The notes: a model not told the origin generated them from the letters alone. Shown: positions 40,018 to 53,703, counted from the stretch's first letter. The stretch: 64,000 bases of DNA from Bathymodiolus brooksi (GCA_963680875.1 OY804578.1:930001-994000), one strand, 5' to 3'. A program made the numbers and translations.

Positions 40018-40602
40018 ACAAATGTTTCCCTTCACCTTTACGACACTGTTATACCCTAAACTCCCTACCTATATTGTTAGACACAAATATTTCCCTTCAC
40101 CTTTACGACACGGTTATACCGCTAACTCCCTACCTGTATTGTTAGACACAAATGTTTCCCCTCACCTTTATGACACTGTTATACCGCTAACTCCCTACCT
40201 ATATTGTTAGACACAAATATTTCCCTTCACCTTTACGACACTGTTATACCCCTAACTCCCTACCTATATTGTTAGACACAAATGTTTCCCTTCACCTTTA
40301 CGACACTGTTATACCGCTAACTCCCTACCTCTATTGTTAGACAGAAATGTTTCCCTTCATCTTTACGACACTGTTATACCCCTAACTCCCTACCTATATT
40401 ATTAGACACAAATGTTTCCCTTCACCTTTACGACACTGTTATACCCCTAACTCCCTACCTATAATGTTAGACACAAATGTTTCCCTTCACCTTTACGACA
40501 CTGTTATACCGCTAACTCCCTACCTCTATTGTTAGGCAGAAATGTTTCCCTTCATCTTTACGACACTGTTATAACCCTAACTCCCTACCTATATTGTTAG
40601 AC
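40018..40602 (+). repeat. HOR-B nine-monomer run (585 bp)
   Basis: CCCTAAACTCC through TAACCCTAAC in standard order. One CpG is changed to CCTTTATGAC near 40167. Confidence 0.85.
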
Positions 40603-41966
40603 ACAAATGTTTCCCTTCATCTTTATGACACTCTTATACACTTTACTCCCTACCTCTATTATTAGACACAAATATTTCCCTTCACCTTTTCGAAACTGTT
40701 ATATCCTAAATCCCTACATATATTGTTAGACACAAATGTTTCCTTTCACCTTTAGGACACAGTTATACCCCTAACTCCATACCTATATTGTTAGACACAA
40801 ATGTGTCCCTTCATCTTTACGACACTGTTATACCGCTAACTCCCTACCTCTATTGTTAGACACAAATATTTCCCTTCACCTTTACGACACTGTTATACCC
40901 TTAACTCCCTACATATATTGTTAGACACAAATGATTCCCTTCACCTTTACGACACTGTTATACCCCTAACTCCCTACCTCTATTGTTAGACACAAATATT
41001 TCCCTTCACCTTTACGACACTGTTATACCCTTAACTCCCTACATATATTGTTAGACACAAATGATTTCCTTCATCTTAATGACACTGTTATACCCCTAAC
41101 ACCCTACCTATATTGTTAATCACCAATGTTTCCCTTCACCTTCACGACACTGTTATAACCCTAACTCCCTACCTATATTGTTAGACACAAATGTTTCCCT
41201 TCACCTTTACGACACTGATATACCCCTAACTCCCTACCTATGTTGTTAATCACAAATGTTTCCCTTCACCTTTACGACACTGTTATACCGCTAACTCCCT
41301 ACCTATATTGTTAGACACAAATGTTTCCCTTCATCTTTACGACACTGTTATTCCCCTAACTCCCTACCTATTTTGTTAGACACAAATGTTTCCCTTCACC
41401 TTTACGACACTGTTATACCCTAAACTCCCTACCTATATTGTTAGACACAAATATTTCCCTTCACCTTTACGACACGGTTATACCGCTAACTCCCTACCTG
41501 TATTGTTAGACACAAATGTTTCCCCTCACCTTTACGACACTGTTATACCGCTAACTCCCTACCTATATTGTTAGACACAAATATTTCCCTTCACCTTTAC
41601 GACACTGTTATACCCCTAACTCCCTACCTATATTGTTAGACACAAATGTTTCCCTTCACCTTTACGACACTGTTATACCGCTAACTCCCTACCTCTATTG
41701 TTAGACAGAAATGTTTCCCTTCATCTTTACGACACTGTTATACCCCTAACTCCCTACCTATATTATTAGACACAAATGTTTCCCTTCACCTTTACGACAC
41801 TGTTATACCCCTAACTCCCTACCTATAATGTTAGACACAAATGTTTCCCTTCACCTTTACGACACTGTTATACCGCTAACTCCCTACCTCTATTGTTAGG
41901 CAGAAATGTTTCCCTTCATCTTTACGACACTGTTATAACCCTAACTCCCTACCTATATTGTTAGAC
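40603..41966 (+). repeat. Contracted HOR-B unit (21 monomers, 1364 bp)
   Basis: It contains no 75-bp monomer and one 64-bp hybrid at 40668-40731, whose left part is AATATTTCCC and right part TTTTCGAAACTG/AAATCC. The rest repeats 39368-40602 at an offset of 1364 bp. Confidence 0.84.
40668..40731 (+). repeat. Hybrid 64-bp monomer
   Basis: AATATTTCCC at p5-13 and TTTTCGAAACTG with AAATCC further right combine two different HOR-B monomers. The crossover falls in the common CCCTTCACCTTT. Confidence 0.75.
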
Positions 41967-43275
41967 ACAAATGTTTCCCTTCATCTTTATGACACTCTTA
42001 TACACTTTACTCCCTACCTCTATTGTTAGACACAAATATTTCCCTTCACCTTTACGACACTGTTATACCCCTAACTCCCTACCTTTATTGTTAGACACAA
42101 ATGTTTCCCTTCACCTTTACGACACTGTTATATCCTTAACTCCCTACCTATATTGTTAGACACAAATGTTTTCCTTCACCTTTACGACACTTTTATACCC
42201 TTAACTCCCTATCTATATTGTTATATATAATTAGACACAAATGTTTCCCTTCACTTTTTCGACACTGTTATATCCTAAATCCCTACATATATTGTTAGAC
42301 ACAAATGTTTCCTTTCACCTTTTGGACACAGTTATACCCCTAACTCCATACCTATATTGTTAGACACAAATGTGTCCCTTCATCTTTACGACACTGTTAT
42401 ACCGCTAACTCCCTACCTCTATTGTTAGACACAAATATTTCCCTTCACCTTTACGACACTGTTATACCCTTAACTCCCTACATATATTGTTAGACACAAA
42501 TGATTCCCTTCACCTTTACGACACTGTTATACCCCTAACTCCCTACCTATATTGTTAGACACAAATGTTTCCCTTCACCTTTACGACACTGATATACCCC
42601 TAACTCCCTACCTATATTGTTAATCACCAATGTTTCCCTTCACCTTTACGACACTGTTATACCGCTAACTCTCTACCTATGTTGTTAGACACAAATGTTT
42701 CCCTTCACCTTTACGACACTGTTATACCCTAAACTCCCTACCTATATTGTTAGACAAAAATATTTCCCTTCACCTTTACGACACGGTTATACCGCTAACT
42801 CCCTACCTTTATTGTTAGACACAAATGTTTCCCCTCACCATTACGACACTGTTATACCCCTAACTCCCTACCTATATTGTTAGACACAAATATTTCCCTT
42901 CACCTTTACGACACTGTTATACCCCTAACTCCCTACCTATATTGTTAGACACAAATGTTTCCCTTCACCTTTACGACACTGTTATACCGCTAACTCCCTA
43001 CATCTATTGTTAGACACAAATGTTTCCCTTCATCTTTACGACACTGTTATACCCCTAACTCCCTACCTATATTATTAGACACAAATGTTTCCCTTCACCT
43101 TTACGACACTGTTATACCCCTAACTCCCTACCTATAGTGTTAGACACAAATGTTTCCCTTCACCTTTACGACACTGTTATACCGCTAACTCCCTACCTCT
43201 ATTGTTAGGCAGAAATGTTTCCCTGCATCTTTACGACACTGTTATAACCCTAACTCCCTACCTATATTGTTAGAC
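41967..43275 (+). repeat. Contracted HOR-B unit (20 monomers, 1309 bp)
   Basis: One 75-bp monomer (42162-42236). After ATCACCAATG the order goes directly to CCCTAAACTCC through ACCTATGTTGTTAGAC. Private forms are GACAAAAATATTTCC and CCCCTCACCATTACG, which return at 45464-45660. Confidence 0.83.
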
Positions 43276-44596
43276 ACAAATGTTTCCCTTCATCTTTATG
43301 ACACTCTTATACACTTTACTCCCTACCTATATTATTACACACAAATGTTTAACGTCATCTTTATGACACTGTTATACCCTTAACTCCCTACCTATATTGT
43401 TATATATAATTAGACACAAATGTTTCCCTTCACCTTTTCGACACTGTTATACCGCTAACTCCCTACCTATATTGTTTGACACAAATGTTTCCCTTCGTCT
43501 TTACGACACTGTTATACCCCTACTTCCCTACCTATATTGTTATATGTAATTAGACACAAATGTTTCCCTTCACCTTTACGACACTGTTATACCCCTTAAC
43601 TCCCTACATATATTGTTAGACACAAATGTTTCCTTTCACCTTTAGGACACAGTTATACCCCTAACTCCCTACCTATATAGTTAGACACAAATGTGTCCCT
43701 TCATCTTTACGACACTGTTATACCGCTAACTCCCTACCTCTATTGTTAGACACAAATATTTCCCTTCACCTTTACGACACTGTTATACCCTTAACTCCCT
43801 ACATATATTGTTAGACACAAATGATTCCCTTCACCTTTACGACACTGTTATACCCCTAACTCCCTACCTATATTGTTAGACACAAATGTTTCCCTTCACC
43901 TTTACGACACTGATATACCCCTAACTCCCTACCTATATTGTTAATCACCAATGTTTCCCTTCACCTTCACGACACTGTTATACCCCTAACTCCCTACCTA
44001 TATTGTTAGACACAAATGTTTCCCTTCACCTTTACGACACTGATATACCCCTAACTCCCTACCTATGTTGTTAATCACAAATGTTTCCCTTCACCTTTAC
44101 GACACGGTTATACCGCTAACTCCCTACCTGTATTGTTAGACACAAATGTTTCCCCTCACCTTTACGACACTGTTATACCGCTAACTCCCTACCTATATTG
44201 TTAGACACAAATATTTCCCTTCACCTTTACGACACTGTTATACCCCTAACTCCCTACCTATATTGTTAGACACAAATGTTTCCCTTCACCTTTACGACAC
44301 TGTTATACCGCTAACTCCCTACCTCTATTGTTAGACAGAAATGTTTCCCTTCATCTTTACGACACTGTTATACCCCTAACTCCCTACCTATATTATTAGA
44401 CACAAATGTTTCCCTTCACCTTTACGACACTGTTATACCCCTAACTCCCTACCTATAATGTTAGACACAAATGTTTCCCTTCACCTTTACGACACTGTTA
44501 TACCGCTAACTCCCTACCTCTATTGTTAGGCAGAAATGTTTCCCATCATCTTTATGACACTGTTATAACCCTAACTCCCTACCTATATTGTTAGAC
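43276..44596 (+). repeat. Variant HOR-B unit with the TTTAACGTC subfamily (20 monomers, 1321 bp)
   Basis: It begins with TACACTTTACTCC ending ATTATTACAC, followed by a 75-bp AATGTTTAACGTC monomer, a GTTTGACAC form, CCCTTCGTC with a 75-bp monomer carrying TTATATGTAATT, and a 66-bp monomer. The hybrid at 44077-44141 joins the CCGCT monomer to the CACGG monomer and removes three monomers. Confidence 0.83.
44077..44141 (+). repeat. Hybrid monomer collapsing four monomers into one
   Basis: It follows GTTGTTAATC as the CCGCT monomer normally does, but its right part is CACGGTTATACC with ACCTGTATTG. The CCGCT, GTTATTCCCC, CCCTAAACTCC and CACGG monomers have been reduced to one by a 195-bp loss. Confidence 0.8.
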
Positions 44597-46120
44597 ACAA
44601 ATGTTTCCCTTCATCTTTATGACACTCTTATACACTTTACTCCCTACCTCTATTGTTAGACACAAATATTTCCCTTCACCTTTACGACACTGTTATACCC
44701 CTAACTCCCTACCTATATTGTTAGACACAAATGTTTCCCTTCACCTTTACGACACTGTTATATCCTTAACTCCCTACCTATATTGTTAGACACAAATGTT
44801 TTCCTTCACCTTTACGACACTTTTATACCCTTAACTCCCTACCTATATTGTTATATATAATTAGACACAAATGTTTCCCTTCACCTTTTCGACACTGTTA
44901 TATCCTAACTACCTACATATATTGTTAGACACAAATGTTTCCTTTCACCTTTAGGACACAGTTATACCCCTAACTCCCTACCTATATTGTTGGACACAAA
45001 TGTTTCCCTTCACCTTTACGACACTGTTATACCCTTAACTCCCTACCTATATTGTTATATATAATTAGACACAAATGTTTCCCTTCACCTTTTCGACACT
45101 GTTATATCCTAAATCCCTACATATATTGTTAGACACAAATGTTTCCTTTCACCTTTAGGACACAGTTATACCCCTAACTCCATACCTATATTGTTAGACA
45201 CAAATGTGTCCCTTCATCTTTACGACACTGTTATACCGCTAACTCCCTACCTCTATTGTTAGACACAAATATTTCCCTTCACCTTTACGACACTGTTATA
45301 CCCCTAACTCCCTACCTATATTGTTAGACACAAATGTTTCCCTTCACCTTTACGACACTGATATATCCCTAACTCCCTACCTATATTGTTAATCACCAAT
45401 GTTTCCCTTCACCTTTACGACACTGTTATACCGCTAACTCCCTACCTATGTTGTTAGACACAAATGTTTCCCTTCACCTTTACGACACTGTTATACCCTA
45501 AACTCCCTACCTATATTGTTAGACACAAATATTTCCCTTCACCTTTACGACACGGTTATACCGCTAACTCCCTACCTTTATTGTTAGACACAAATGTTTC
45601 CCCTCACCATTACGACACTGTTATACCCCTAACTCCCTACCTATATTGTTAGACACAAATATTTCCCTTCACCTTTACGACACTGTTATACCCATAACTC
45701 CCTACCTATATTGTTAGACACAAATGTTTCCCTTCACCTTTACGACACTGTTATACCGCTAACTCCCTACCTCTATTGTTAGACACAAATGTTTCCCTTC
45801 ATCTTTACGACACTGTTATACCCCTAACTCCCTACCTATATTATTAGACACAAATGTTTCCCTTCACCTTTACGACACTGTTATACCCCTAACTCCCTAC
45901 CTCTATTGTTAGGCAGAAATGTTTCCCTTCATCTTTACGACACTGTTATAACCCTAACTCCCTACCTATATTGTTATATGTAATTAGACACAAATGTTTC
46001 CCTTCACCTTTACGACACTGTTATACCCCTTAACTCCCTACCTATATTGTTAGACACAAATGTTTCCCTTCATCTTTACGACACTGTTATACCGCTAACT
46101 CCCTACCTATATTGTTAGAC
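44597..46120 (+). repeat. HOR-B unit (23 monomers, 1524 bp)
   Basis: Standard order to the CACGG region, then the GGCAG end followed by a 75-bp monomer with TTATATGTAATT (45964 region) and a 66-bp monomer before the next TACACTTTACTCC. Length 23x65+30-2+1. Confidence 0.83.
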
Positions 46121-47183
46121 ACAAATGTTTCCCTTCATCTTTATGACACTCTTATACACTTTACTCCCTACCTATATTATTACACACAAATGTTTAACGT
46201 CATCTTTATGACACTGTTATACCCTTAACTCCCTACCTATATTGTTATATATAATTAGACACAAATGTTTCCCTTCACCTTTTCGACACTGTTATACCGC
46301 TAACTCCCTACCTATATTGTTTGACACAAATGTTTCCCTTCGTCTTTACGACACTGTTATACCCCTACTTCCCTACCTATATTGTTATATGTAATTAGAC
46401 ACAAATGTTTCCCTTCACCTTTACGACACTGTTATACCCCTTAACTCCCTACCTATATTGTCAGACAAAAATGTTTCCCTTCATCTTAATGACACTGTTA
46501 TACCCATAACTCCCTACCTATATTGTTAGAGACACAAATGTTTCCTTTCACCTTTACGACACTGTTATACACCTAACTCCCTACCTATATTGTTAGACAC
46601 AAATGTTTCCCTTCACCTTTATGACACTGTTATACCGCTAACTCCCTACCTATATTGTTAGACACAAATGTTTCCCTTCACCATTACGACACTGTTATAC
46701 CCCTAACTCCCTACCTATATTGTTAGACACAAATGTTTCCCTTCACCTTTACGACACTGTTATATCCTTAACTCCCTACCTATATTGTTAGACACAAATG
46801 TTTCCCTTCATCTTTACGACACTGTTATTCCCTAAACTCCCTACCTATATTGTTAAACACAAATATTTCCCTTCACCTTTACGACACGGTTATACCGCTA
46901 ACTCCCTACCTGTATTGTTAGACAAAAATGTTTCCCTTCACCTTTACGACACTGTTATACCCCTAACTCCCTAACTATATTATTAGACACAAATGTTTCC
47001 CTTCACCTTTACGACACTGTTATACCCCTAACTCCCTACCTATAGTGTTAGACACAAATGTTTCCCTTCACCTTTACGACACTGTTATACCGCTAACTCC
47101 CTACCTCTATTGTTAGACACAAATATTTCCCTTCACATTTACGACACTGTTATACCCTTAACTCCCTACCTATATTGTTAGAC
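46121..47183 (+). repeat. Variant unit, TTTAACGTC subfamily (16 monomers, 1063 bp)
   Basis: Copy of 43276-43621 in its first part, then a different tail containing the first 67-bp monomer (46467-46533, GTTAGAGACAC), TATACACCTAAC, CACCATTACG and a fused GTTATTCCCTAAACTCC monomer at 46794. Confidence 0.82.
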
Positions 47184-47505
47184 ACAAATGTTTCCTCTCA
47201 CCTTTACGACACTGTTATACCCCTAACTCCCTACCTATATTGTTAGACACAAATGTTCCCCCTGACCTTTACGACAATGTTATACCCCTAACTCCCTACC
47301 TATATTGTTAGACACAAATGTTTACTTTCACCTTTACGACACTGTTATATTTTAACTCCCTACCTATATTGTTAGACACAAAGTTTCCCCTCATCTTATT
47401 GACACTGCTATACCCTTAACTCCCTACCTATATTGTTAGACACAATGTTTCCCTTCATCTTTACGACACTGTAATAACCCTAACTCCCTACCTATATTGT
47501 TAGAC
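47184..47505 (+). repeat. Displaced HOR-A linker patch (5 monomers, 322 bp)
   Basis: The order TTTCCTCTCACC, TTCCCCCTGACC, TTTACTTTCACC with TTATATTTTAAC, ACAAAGTTTCCCC with ACTGCTATACCC, and ACACAATG is that of the HOR-A linker and the first HOR-A monomer. Specific bases (ACGACAATG, GACACAAAG, TCCCTACC) match 19071-19296 rather than 326-583. The last monomer (47442-47505) is a hybrid: ACAATGTTTCCC on the left and TAACCCTAAC on the right. Confidence 0.87.
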
Positions 47506-47960
47506 ACAAATGTTTCCCTTCATCTTTATGACACTCTTATACACTTTACTCCCTACCTCTATTGTTAGACACAAATATTTCCCTTCACCTTTACGACACT
47601 GTTATACCCCTAACTCCCTACCTATATTGTTAGACACAAATGTTTCCCTTCACCTTTACGACACTGTTATATCCTTAACTCCCTACCTATATTGTTAGAC
47701 AGAAATGTTTCCCTTCATCTTTACGACACTGTTATACCCCTAACTCCCTACCTATATTATTAGACACAAATGTTTCCCTTCACCTTTACGACACTGTTAT
47801 ACCCCTAACTCCCTACCTATAGTGTTAGACACAAATGTTTCCCTTCACCTTTACGACACTGTTATACCGCTAACTCCCTACCTCTATTGTTAGGCAGAAA
47901 TGTTTACCTTCATCTTTACGACACTGTTATAACCCTAACTCCCTACCTATATTGTTAGAC
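47506..47960 (+). repeat. Seven-monomer partial unit (455 bp)
   Basis: Exactly 7x65 bp between TACACTTTACTCC monomers. TTATATCCTT is followed directly by CAGAAATG, so the whole middle of HOR-B is missing. Confidence 0.85.
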
Positions 47961-49278
47961 ACAAATGTTTCCCTTCATCTTTATGACACTCTTATACACT
48001 TTACTCCCTACCTCTATTGTTAGACACAAATATTTCCCTTCACCTTTACGACACTGTTATACCCCTAACTCCCTACCTATATTGTTAGACACAAATGTTT
48101 CCCTTCACCTTTACGACACTGTTATATCCTTAACTCCCTACCTATATTGTTAGACACAAATGTTTTCCTTCACCTTTACGACACTGTTATACCCTTAACT
48201 CCCTACCTATATTGTTATATATAATTTGACACAAATGTTTCCCTTCACCTTTTCGACACTGTTATATCCTAACTACCTACATATATTGTTAGACACAAAT
48301 GTTTCCTTTCACCTTTAGGACACAGTTATACCCCTAACTCCCTACCTATATTGTTGGACACAAATGTTTCCCTTCACCTTTACGACACTGTTATACCCTT
48401 AACTCCCTACCTATATTGTTATATATAATTAGACACAAATGTTTCCCTTCACCTTTTCGGCACTGTTATATCCTAAATCCCTACATATATTGTTAGACAC
48501 AAATGTTTCCTTTCACCTTTAGGACACAGTTATACCCCTAACTCCCTACCTATATTGTTAGACACAAATGTGTCCCTTCATCTTTACGACACTGTTATAC
48601 CGCTAACTCCCTACCTCTATTGTTAGACACAAATATTTCCCTTCACCTTTACGACACTGTTATACCCTTAACTCCCTACATATATTGTTAGACACAAATG
48701 ATTCCCTTCACCTTTACGACACTGTTATACCCCTAACTCCCTACCTATATTGTTAGACACAAATGTTTCCCTTCACCTTTACGACACTGATATACCCCTA
48801 ACTCCCTACCTATATTGTTAATCACCAATGTTTCCCTTCACCTTTACGACACTGGTATACCGCTAACTCCCTACCTATGTTGCTAGACACAAATGTTTCC
48901 CTTCACCTTTACGACACTGTTATACCCTAAACTCCCTACCTATATTGTTAGACACAAATATTTCCCTTCACCTTTACGACACTGTTATACCGCTAACTCC
49001 CTACCTGTATTGTTAGACACAAATGTTTCCACTCACCTTTACGACACTGTTATACCCCTAACTCCCTACCTATATTGTTAGACACAAATATTTCCCTTCA
49101 CCTTTACGACACTGTTATACCCCTAACTCCCTACCTATATTGTTAGACACAAATGTTTCCCTTCACCTTTACGACACTGTTATACCGCTAACTCCCTACC
49201 TCTATTGTTAGGCAGAAATGTTTCCCTTCATCTTTACGACACTGTTATAACCCTAACTCCCTACCTATATTGTTAGAC
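47961..49278 (+). repeat. HOR-B unit (20 monomers, 1318 bp)
   Basis: Both 75-bp monomers are present. It lacks the GTTATTCCCC monomer and the CAGAAATG region. Private changes: AATTTGACAC near 48224, TTTTCGGCAC near 48454, TCCACTCACC near 49027. Confidence 0.85.
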
Positions 49279-50146
49279 ACAAATGTTTCCCTTCATCTTT
49301 ATGACACTCTTATACACTTTACTCCCTACCTATATTATTACACACAAATGTTTAACGTCATCTTTATGACACTGTTATACCCTTAACTCCCTACCTATAT
49401 TGTTATATATAATTAGACACAAATGTTTCCCTTCACCTTTTCGACACTGTTATACCCCGACTTCCCTACCTATATTGTTATATGTAATTAGATACAAATG
49501 TTTCCCTTCACCTTTACGACACTGTTATACCCCTTAACTCCCTACCTATATTGTTAGACACAAATGTTTCCCTTCATCTTTACGACATTGTTATACCTCT
49601 AACTCCCTACCTATATTGTTAGACACAAATTTTTCCTTTCATCTTTACGACACTGTTATACCCCTAACACACTACCTCTATTGTTAGACAAAAATATTTC
49701 CCTTCATCTTAATGACACTGTTATACCCCTAACTCCCTACCTATATTGTTAGAGACACAAATGTTTCCTTTCACCTTTACGACACTGTTATACACCTAAC
49801 TCCCTACCTATATTGTTAGACACAAATGTTTCCCTTCACCTTTATGACACTGTTATACCGCTAACTCCCTACCTATATTGTTAGACACAAATGTTTCCCT
49901 TCACCATTACGACACTGTTATACCCCTAACTCCCTACCTATATTGTTAGACACAAATGTTTCCCTTCCCCTTTACGACACTGTAATATCCTTAACTCCCT
50001 ACCTATATTGTTAGACACAAATGTTTCCCTTCACCTTTACGACACTGTTATACCCCTAACTCCCTACCTATATTGTTAGACACAAATGTTTCCCTTCACC
50101 TTTACGACACTGTTATATCCTTAACTCCCTACCTAAATTGTTAGAC
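49279..50146 (+). repeat. Variant unit, TTTAACGTC subfamily, third occurrence (13 monomers, 868 bp)
   Basis: TACACTTTACTCC with ATTATTACAC, then TTTAACGTC. The two following monomers of the other copies are fused into one (TTTTCG on the left, CCCCGACTTCC with TTATATGTAATT on the right). A 67-bp monomer lies at 49690-49756. Confidence 0.83.
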
Positions 50147-50953
50147 ACAATGTTTCCCTTCACCTTTACGACACTGTTATACCCTTAACTCCCTACATAT
50201 ATTGTTAGACACAAATGTTCCCCTTCACCTTTATGACACTGTTATATCCCTAACTCCCTACATATATTGTTAAATATAATTAGACACAAATGTTTCCCAT
50301 CACCTTCACGACACTGTTATATCCCTAACTCCCTACCTATATTGTTAGACACAAATGTTTCCCTACACCTTTACGACACTGTTATACCCTTAAATCCCTA
50401 CCTATATTGTTAGATACAAATGTTTTCCTTCACCTTTACGACACTGTTATACCCTTAACTCCCTACCTATATTGTTATATATAATTAGACACAAATGTTT
50501 CCCTTCACCTTTTCGACACTGTTATATCCTAACTACCTACATATATTGTTAGACACAAATGTTTCCTTTCACCTTTAGGACACAGTTATACCCCTAACTC
50601 CCTACCTATATTGTTAGACACAAATGTTTCCCTTCACCTTTACGACACTGTTATACCCTTAACTCCCTACCTATATTGTTATATATAATTAGACACAAAT
50701 GTTTCCCTTCACCTTTTCGACACTGTTATATCCTAAATCCCTACATATATTGTTAGACACAAATGTTTCCTTTCACCTTTAGGACACAGTTATACCCCTA
50801 ACTCTCTACCTATATTGTTAGACACAAATGTGTCCCTTCATCTTTACGACACTGTTATACCGCTAACACCCTACCTCTATTGTTAGACACAAATATTTCC
50901 CTTCACCTTTACGACACTATCATACCCTTAACTCCCTACCTATATTGTTAGAC
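50147..50953 (+). repeat. Bridge resembling the HOR-A/HOR-B transition (807 bp)
   Basis: The ACACAATG and TTCCCCTTC/75-bp monomers are HOR-A monomers 1 and 2. They are followed by CCCATCACCTTCACG, CCCTTAAATCC and GTTTTCC in the same order as 19339-19543. This version contains complete monomers where 19265-19338 has a hybrid, so it preserves the intact arrangement. Confidence 0.83.
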
Positions 50954-53703
50954 ACAAATGATTCCCTTCACCTTTACGACACTGTTATACCCCTTAACTC
51001 CCTACCTATATTGTTAGACACAAATGTTTCCCTTCACCTTTACGACACTGATATACCCCAACTCCCTACCTATATTGTTAATCACAAATGTTCCCCTTCA
51101 CCTTTACGACACTGTTATACTGCTAACTCCCTACCTATATTGTTAGACACAAATGTTTCCCTTCATCTTTACGACACTGTTATTCCCCTAACTCCCTACC
51201 TATGTTGTTAGACACAAATGTTTCCCTTCACCTTTACGACACTGTTATACCCTAAACTCCCTACCTATATTGTTAGACACAAATATTTCCCTTCACCTTT
51301 ACGACACGGTTATACCGCTAACTCCCTACCTGTATTGTTAGACACAAATGTTTCCCCTCACCTTTACGACACTGTTATACCCCTAACTCCCTACCTATAT
51401 TGTTAGACACAAATATTTCCCTTCACCTTTACGACACTGTTATACCGCTAACTCCCTACCTATATTGTTAGACAGAAATGTTTCCCTTCATCTTTACGAC
51501 ACTGTTATACCCCTAACTCCCTACCTATATTATTAGACACCAATGTTTCCCTTCACCTTTACGACACTGTTATACCCCTAACTCCCTACCTATATTGTTA
51601 GACACAAATATTTCCCTTCACCTTTACGACACTGTTATACCCTTAACTCCCTACCTATATTGTTAGACAGAAATGTTTCCCTTCATCTTTACGACACTGT
51701 TATACCCCTAACTCCCTACCTATATTATTAGACACAAATGTTTCCCTTCACCTTTACGACACTGTTATACCCCTAACTCCCTACCTATATTGTTAGACAC
51801 AAATGTTTCCCTTCACCTTTACGACACTGTTATACCGCTAACTCCCTACCTCAATTGTTATGCAGACATGTTTCCCTTCATCTTTACGACACTGTTATAA
51901 CCCTAACTCCCTACCTATATTGTTAGACACAAATGTTTCCCTTCATCTTTATGACACTCTTATACACTTTACTCCCTACCTATATTATTAGACACAAATG
52001 TTTCCCGTCATCTTTATGACACTGTTATACCCTTAACTCCCTACCTATATTGTTATATATAATTAGACACAAATGTTTCCCTTCACCTTTTCGACACTGT
52101 TATACCGCTAACTCCCTACATATATTGTTAGACACAAATGTTTCCCTTCATCTTTACGACACTGTTATACCCCTAAATCCCTACCTATATTGTTATATAT
52201 AATTAGACACAAATGTTTCCCTTCACCTTTTCGACACTGTTATATCCTAAATCCCTACATATATTGTTAGACACAAATGTTTCCTTTCACCTTTAGGACA
52301 CAGTTATACCCCTAACTCCCTACCTATATTGTTAGACACAAATGTGTCCCTTCATCTTTACGACACTGTTATACCGCTAACTCCCTACCTCTATTGTTAG
52401 ACACAAATAGTTCCCTTCACCTTTACGACACTGTCATACCCTTAACTCCCTACATATATTGTTAGACACAAATGATTCCCTTCACCTTTACGACACTGTT
52501 ATACCCCTAACTCCCTACCTATATTGTTAGACACAAATGTTTCCCTTCACCTTTACGACACTGATATACCCCAACTCCCTACATATATTGTTAATCACAA
52601 ATGTTTCCCTTCACCTTTACGACACTGTGATACCCTAAACTCCCTACCTATATTGTTAGACACAAATATTTCCCTTCACCTTTACGACACGGTTATACCG
52701 CTAACTCCCTACCTGTATTGTTAGACACAAATGTTTCCCCTCACCTTTTCGACACTGTTATACCCCTAACTCCCTACCTATATTGTTAGACACAAAAATT
52801 TCCCTTCACCTTTACGACACTGTTATACCCCTAACTCCCTACCTATATTGTTAGACACAAATGTTTCCCTTCACCTTTACGACACTGTTATACCGCTAAC
52901 TCCCTACCTCTATTGTTAGACAGAAATGTTTGCCTTCATCTTTAAGACACTGTTATACCCCTAACTCCCTACCTATATTATTAGACACAAATGTTTCCCT
53001 TCACCTTTACGACACTGTTATACCGCTAACTCCCTACCTCTATTGTTAGGCAGAAATGTTTCCCTTCATCTTTACGACACTGTTATAACCCTAACTCCCT
53101 ACCTATATTGTTAGACACAAATGTTTCCCTTCATCTTTATGACACTCTTATACATTTTACTCCCTACCTATATTATTAGACACAAATGTTTCCCTTCATC
53201 TTTACGACACTGTTATACCCCTCACTCCCTACATATATTATTAGACACAAATGTTTCCCTTCATCTTTACGACACTGTTATATCCCTAACTCCCTACCTA
53301 TATTGTTAGACACAAATGTTTCCCTTCATCTTTACGACACTGTTATACCGCTAACTCCCTACCTATATTGTTAGACACAAATGTTTCCTTTCATCTTTAC
53401 GACACTGTTATACCCCTAACACCCTACCTCTATTGTTAGACACAAATATTTCCCTTCACCTTTACGACACTGTTATACCCTTAACTCCCTACCTATATTG
53501 TCAGACAAAAATGTTTCCCTTCATCTTAATGACACTGTTATACCCCTAACTCCCTACCTATATTGTTAGAGACACAAATGTTTCCTTTCACCTTTACGAC
53601 ACTGTTATACACCTAACTCCCTACCTATATTGTTAGACACAAATGTTTCCCTTCACCATTACGACACTGTTATACCCCTAACTCCCTACCTATATTGTTA
53701 GAC
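50954..53703 (+). repeat. HOR-C unit 1 (42 monomers, 2750 bp)
   Basis: The best-preserved HOR-C unit. Markers are a 64-bp monomer with TACCCCAACTCC, ATTATTAGACACCAATG, CAATTGTTATGCAG, TTTCCCGTC, a pair of 75-bp monomers, AATAGTTCCC with ACTGTCATACC, CTGTGATACCC, GTTTGCCTTC (52922) and a run of four CATCTTTACG monomers after TACATTTTACTCC (53117). A 67-bp monomer at 53507 lies near its end. Confidence 0.88.

Noticed and set aside
47184..47505. Transposable element insertion
   Set aside because: The segment consists of satellite monomers of another HOR family in register. It has no terminal repeats, target-site duplication or foreign sequence.
50945..51211. Longer frames of 66-88 codons (also 52524-52724 and 53695-53961)
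   Set aside because: They start with TTG, which is not a usual eukaryotic start, and gain length only because a 64- or 66-bp monomer shifts the frame. They are satellite sequence throughout.
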